NCBI GenBank assembly: GCA_019689695.1
Contig: JADGHA010000165.1
Location: 1 to 8,446, forward strand
Direction: 5' to 3'
DNA length: 8,446 bases
Origin: Micromonosporaceae bacterium
GTDB lineage: Bacteria; Actinomycetota; Actinomycetes; Mycobacteriales; Micromonosporaceae
The translations under genes and the position numbers were made by a program. Shown here piece by piece: positions 5,523-8,446 of this stretch (the stretch's first letter is position 1; each line of letters begins with the position of its first letter). Below the pieces are notes generated by a model that saw nothing but the letters and a program-made list of their open reading frames with translations, was not told the origin of the DNA and made no database searches.

Positions 5523-6839
5523 CTAGTCCCGGATGGCTACGAGGGTGCCCACCGCGGCCACGAGGAACAGGGCCGCGGTGACGGCGGCGTCCCAGTGCAT
5601 GCCGGTGATGAAGCGGTGGCGGCCAGGGTCGCCGGCCAACGCGCCGTACGCGGCGATCCCGATCGCGCCGCCCGCCTGCCGGGCCGTGTTGTTGGTGGCC
5701 GAGGCGAGCCCGGCGCGGTCCGCGGGGACCGCGCGCATCGCGGCGGCCACCACGGCCGGTGTGAGCACGCCCAGCCCGATGCCCCACAGCAGCAGGCCAG
5801 GGACCAGCACGAGGTACGCCGAGCCGGCGTGTAGCGGCACGAGCAGGGCCGCTCCCGTCGCCGCGATGAGCAACCCCGCCACCATCGGCGACCGGGGCCC
5901 GGTACGGGCGGTCAGCCGGCCGGCGACCGGGGCGAGCAGGCTCAGCGGCGCGAACAGCGGCACCAGCGCCAGGCCGGCGACGAGCGCCGAGCGGTCCTGC
6001 ACCCGTTGCAGATAGAGGGTGAGCACGAAGAGGAGGCCGAGCGAACCGAGGTTCATCGCTCCTGCCGCCGCGTTGGCCGCCGAGAACCCCGACCGGCGGA
6101 ACAGGCCAAGCGGCAGCATCGGATCCGGCTGCCGGCGTTCGACGAGCAGGAAGGCGGCGAGGAGAACCACCGCGAGTACGCCCGCGGCGGCCGATCCCGC
6201 CACGAAGGCAAACGTGACCGCGGCGAGCAGCGCCGCGCCCAGAGCCATGCCAACCGGATCCAGCCGCCGCGCGCCGGGCTCGGTGCTCTCCCGCACCACC
6301 CGGGCCGAGACCACGCCGGCGGCGAGCACGATCGGAACGTTGATCAGGAACACCCAGCGCCACCCTGGGCCGTCGACCAGCGCACCACCGAGGACCGGCC
6401 CGGCCGGGAGCGCCATGCTGCCGACTCCGGCCCAGATGCCGATGGCGCGCGCCTGCTCGGCCCGCCCGGGGAAGGCCCGGGTGATGATGGCCAGCGTGCC
6501 GGGCAGCAGGAGCGCCGCGCCCGCGCCCTGCACCGCCCGCGCCGCGATCAACACCTCAGGACCGGTAGCGAGCGCGCAGCCCAGTGAACCGGCCCCGAAC
6601 AGGGCCAGGCCAGTCTGGACCACACGTTTGTGCCCGTACCGGTCGCCCACCGTGCCGCCGCTGAGCATCAGGCTCGCCAGCACGACGGCGTACGCGTCGA
6701 CGACCCACTGCAATCCGCTGACGCCGGCGTCGAGGTCGGTGCCGATGTGCGGCAGCGCGACGTTGACGATGGTGACGTCGAGCAGGACCAGGAAGTAGCC
6801 GACACACATCGTCACCAGGACGAGGGTGCGGGAGGCCAC
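5523..6839 (-). CDS. MFS transporter, DHA2 (EmrB/QacA-type) drug exporter family
   Basis: This 438-residue membrane transporter starts at GTG 6839. The opening segment has the motif 'LVLLDVTIVNVALPHIG' typical of DHA2 drug/H+ antiporters. 'GGTVGDRYGHKR' is motif A of the loop between helices 2 and 3, and 'GAALLLPGTLAII' is followed by 'GPVLGGALVDGPGWRWVFLINVP' (motif C and the DHA2 signature). The protein is shorter than most 14-helix members (about 460-520 residues), the C-terminal end stopping after 'FLVAAVGTLVAIRD'. It is expected to export a hydrophobic or cationic compound; the substrate cannot be read from sequence. It starts nine bases after the stop of the upstream membrane-protein gene and ends 16 bases before the aminotransferase gene, so the three probably form an operon. 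No TetR-type repressor is adjacent. Confidence 0.9.
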   Translation of the reverse strand: MASRTLVLVTMCVGYFLVLLDVTIVNVALPHIGTDLDAGVSGLQWVVDAYAVVLASLMLSGGTVGDRYGHKRVVQTGLALFGAGSLGCALATGPEVLIAARAVQGAGAALLLPGTLAIITRAFPGRAEQARAIGIWAGVGSMALPAGPVLGGALVDGPGWRWVFLINVPIVLAAGVVSARVVRESTEPGARRLDPVGMALGAALLAAVTFAFVAGSAAAGVLAVVLLAAFLLVERRQPDPMLPLGLFRRSGFSAANAAAGAMNLGSLGLLFVLTLYLQRVQDRSALVAGLALVPLFAPLSLLAPVAGRLTARTGPRSPMVAGLLIAATGAALLVPLHAGSAYLVLVPGLLLWGIGLGVLTPAVVAAAMRAVPADRAGLASATNNTARQAGGAIGIAAYGALAGDPGRHRFITGMHWDAAVTAALFLVAAVGTLVAIRD

Positions 6840-6848
6840 CCGGGCAGG

Positions 6849-7580
6849 TTACCCGGCAGGTGCGACACGGTGCCGGCGCAGCCGGATGCCGTCCAGGTGC
6901 AGGCAGCGCCTGCCCCAGTACGCGCAGGCCGCCACCGTCAGCACGGTGAGGACCGGGCTGATCACGCCCCGCGCCAGCAGCCCGGTGTCCAGGCCGATGC
7001 GCAGCAGGCCGTAGTTCATCGCCGCGTCCACGACCCGGGACAGGCCCCACAGGATCGCCACGTCCCGGAACATCTTCTGCACCCGGTGCCGGTCCAGCAC
7101 GTGCTTGGGCAGGTGTACGAAGTCCCGGGCCAGCCGCAGGGTCAGCGGGCGGCCGAGGATCGCGCTGCCCATGAAGAGCGCGGCCATGAAGATCGAGCCG
7201 AGCACCGGCTGCAGCAGGTACACCACGGCACTGGACAGCCACAGCGCCAGGCACGCCCGGCCGGTCAGCATGGTGGCGCAGAGCATCAGCGTGCCGGGCA
7301 TCCGGCGGCCGGCGAACCAGCGGACCGCGACGGTCAGGTAGACCCAGCCGAGCGCCGCCGCGAAGGCCACCACCAGCCCGCTGACGTGCAGCAGGATGGC
7401 CAGCAGCGCGGTCGGGATGAGCACCGTCTCGGCGAGCAGGCGGGCCGCGCCGAGAAGCGTCGGGCGCAGCGGCGGCAGCTCCACGATGATGTGCTGGACC
7501 GCTCTGGCGGCGGCCCCGCCCAGCGAGTGCGGATGTTCCGCGGGCTCGACCGGGGTCTCCTGCACCTCGTGGTCTGCCAT
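6849..7580 (-). CDS. VC0807-type (septation protein A-like) integral membrane protein
   Basis: This 243-residue protein starts at ATG 7580; the in-frame TTG at 7583 would touch the ribosome site and is rejected. After an acidic N-terminal tail it has about five to six membrane segments, with the sections 'LLAETVLIPTALLAILLHVSG', 'CLALWLSSAVVYLLQPVLGS' and 'VISPVLTVLTVAACAYWG' most obvious. The mix of helix-breaking glycines and the central 'SAILGRPLTLRLARDFVHLP' resembles the VC0807 family, which is distantly related to the intracellular septation protein A group. The role of this family is not well defined. It is the first gene of the minus-strand transcript leading into the MFS and aminotransferase genes. 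The family call is from recognition of overall pattern, so it is moderate. Confidence 0.65.
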   Translation of the reverse strand: MADHEVQETPVEPAEHPHSLGGAAARAVQHIIVELPPLRPTLLGAARLLAETVLIPTALLAILLHVSGLVVAFAAALGWVYLTVAVRWFAGRRMPGTLMLCATMLTGRACLALWLSSAVVYLLQPVLGSIFMAALFMGSAILGRPLTLRLARDFVHLPKHVLDRHRVQKMFRDVAILWGLSRVVDAAMNYGLLRIGLDTGLLARGVISPVLTVLTVAACAYWGRRCLHLDGIRLRRHRVAPAG

Positions 7581-7583
7581 CAA

Positions 7584-7589
7584 CCCTCC
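7584..7589 (-). promoter_or_regulatory. Ribosome binding site deciding the start of the VC0807-type gene
   Basis: The minus strand reads GGAGGG three bases before ATG 7580. It would directly abut the alternative TTG at 7583, which favours the ATG. Confidence 0.65.
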
Positions 7590-7605
7590 GACCGTGCTCG
7601 CGTCT

Positions 7606-7631
7606 GCTGTTTGTCGCTGTGCTCTTGCTGT
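7606..7631. repeat. Three GCTGT elements spaced one helical turn apart
   Basis: GCTGT occurs at 7606, 7616 and 7627 (spacing 10 and 11 bases) in the divergent spacer between the two right-hand transcripts. On the minus strand these read ACAGC upstream of the VC0807-type gene. Helical phasing is what a cooperative DNA-binding protein would use, but the element is only five bases long. Confidence 0.35.
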
Positions 7632-7756
7632 GCATTACGGCGCCGGCCACCGGATCGGTTCATCCCGGATTCGGACCGTTCGCGGTTGCCGGACAGGGCC
7701 GACAGCGGGCGAGAGTACCGGATTACCCCGAGCCGCGGGAGGGTACGCCACCCCCC

Positions 7757-8392
7757 ATGGACAAGCTGGTACGGTCGCTGCTCCAGGTGTGCGGCCGGAC
7801 GTACGCCGCCGAGGCGGGCATCAAGCTCGCCGACCGGCCTGGGCCGCTCTACCAGCTGCTGGTGCTGACCGTCCTGCTGTCGACCCGGATCCGGGCGTCT
7901 GTCGCGATCGCCGCCGCCCGGGAGCTGTTCGCCGCCGGGTACACCACGCCGGAGCGGATGCGCGCGGCCAGCTGGCAGCAGCGGGTCAACGCCCTGGGCC
8001 GGGCACACTACGTCCGCTACGACGAGAGCACGTCGACGGCGCTGGGGGAGGGCGCCGAGCTCGTCCTCGACGAGTACCGCGGCGACCTGCGCCGGATGCG
8101 CGAGGCCGCCGGCAACGACGCCGCGAAGCTGCGCCAGCTGCTGCAGCGGGTGCCGCGGATCGGGCCGGTCGGCGCCGACATCTTCTGCCGCGAGGCGCAG
8201 GCGGTCTGGCCGTGGCTGCGCCCGTACCTGGACAAGAGAACCCTCCGCGGCGCGCAGCGGCTCGGCCTGCCCGCGGACCCGGACCGGCTGGCGAAGCTGG
8301 TGCCCGACGCCGACCTGGCGCGGCTGTCCGCCGGCCTCGTCCACGTCTCGCTCGACCAGGACCTGGTCAAGCAGGTCAAGGCCGCGGCCTGA
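7757..8392 (+). CDS. HhH-GPD base-excision-repair family protein (endonuclease III-like)
   Basis: This 211-residue protein starts at ATG 7757; GGAGGG lies 13 bases upstream, a rather long spacing. 'YQLLVLTVLLSTRIRASVA' (about residues 32-50) corresponds to the 'LTVLLSAQ' region of E. coli Nth, with Arg in place of the intercalating Gln. 'LLQRVPRIGPVGADIF' (128-143) is the helix-hairpin-helix. The following 'RPYLDKRT' places D159 at the catalytic aspartate (VDTHI in Nth). The position of the Nth lysine (GRKTAN) is Val138, so the lyase reaction by that residue is absent. There are only two cysteines (12, 144), so there is no [4Fe-4S] cluster, and the protein is much shorter at the C-terminal end. 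It may be a monofunctional glycosylase or a structural DNA-binding relative. It is transcribed away from the minus-strand operon. Confidence 0.85.
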   Translation: MDKLVRSLLQVCGRTYAAEAGIKLADRPGPLYQLLVLTVLLSTRIRASVAIAAARELFAAGYTTPERMRAASWQQRVNALGRAHYVRYDESTSTALGEGAELVLDEYRGDLRRMREAAGNDAAKLRQLLQRVPRIGPVGADIFCREAQAVWPWLRPYLDKRTLRGAQRLGLPADPDRLAKLVPDADLARLSAGLVHVSLDQDLVKQVKAAA

Positions 8393-8410
8393 CGCCCGGC
8401 CCGCCGCGCA

Positions 8411-8446
8411 CGCCCCCCCGCCCCCCCCGGCCCCCGGGCCCCGGCG
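8411..8446. repeat. C/G homopolymer-rich low-complexity tail
   Basis: The last 36 bases contain C-runs of seven and eight and a GGCCCCCGGGCC self-complementary stretch, with no A or T. It follows the HhH-GPD stop closely and could form a strong hairpin, but it has no T-tract. It may equally be low-quality sequence at an assembly edge. Confidence 0.5.

Noticed and set aside
5516..5526. CTAGC-C-GCTAG palindrome between the MFS and aminotransferase genes
   Set aside because: It is only five bases per arm and overlaps the MFS stop; too short to call a terminator or operator.
4106..5581. 491-codon plus-strand frame
   Set aside because: It is antisense to the aminotransferase and rich in Arg/Gly/Val/His, typical of shadow frames in high-GC DNA.
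6840..6856. CCGGG...CCCGG inverted repeat between the VC0807-type and MFS genes
   Set aside because: It has five-base arms in GC-rich DNA and overlaps the stop codon; chance is likely and no T-tract follows.
6630..7868. 412-codon plus-strand frame
   Set aside because: It is a shadow of the MFS and VC0807-type genes; it crosses the divergent spacer and has no family resemblance.
7580..8344. 254-codon minus-strand frame opposite the HhH-GPD gene
   Set aside because: The plus-strand protein has a clear helix-hairpin-helix and catalytic Asp; the minus frame is shadow sequence.

Overview
The window is very GC-rich (C-runs, G/C third positions, GTG starts, overlapping stop/start junctions). It reads like an actinomycete chromosome, and the gene styles fit Micromonosporaceae. 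That placement is inferred from composition and protein style, not from a marker gene.

Left half (1-4361). A minus-strand gene for a membrane-anchored beta-propeller runs off the left edge. It is divergent from a tightly packed plus-strand cluster across a 226-base spacer that carries a perfect 7+7 inverted repeat. The cluster order is: an unrecognised 226-residue protein; a membrane-tethered thioredoxin-fold protein with CPAC (MauD-like); a Tat-exported, eight-cysteine small protein resembling the light chain of methylamine dehydrogenase (MauA-like); a multi-spanning membrane protein whose frame is broken by one TGA; and a MauE-like membrane protein with a CGC motif. In methylotrophs MauD and MauE are needed to make the disulfide-rich light chain, which carries the tryptophan tryptophylquinone (TTQ) cofactor. 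Here the same trio sits without a MauG-type diheme enzyme or amicyanin in view. The light-chain-like protein keeps the Trp-Cys of one cofactor half but appears to have Tyr where the other Trp would be. I read this as an undescribed mau-like system that exports and oxidatively folds a small Cys-rich protein, possibly with a different protein-derived cofactor.

Right half (4298-8446). A minus-strand three-gene unit encodes a VC0807-type membrane protein, a DHA2-type MFS exporter and a cysteine-free class V aminotransferase of the 'cysteine desulfurase-like' family. Its last gene overlaps the end of the mauE-like gene tail to tail. Divergent from this unit, on the plus strand, is a HhH-GPD (endonuclease III-like) protein lacking the lyase lysine and the iron-sulfur cysteines. 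The last ~36 bases are nearly pure C/G and look like low-complexity or contig-end sequence.

Sampled openings suggest that the first mau-like gene uses far more A/T-ending codons than the right-hand genes, so the left cluster may have a different history. No tRNA, rRNA, CRISPR array or insertion sequence was seen.
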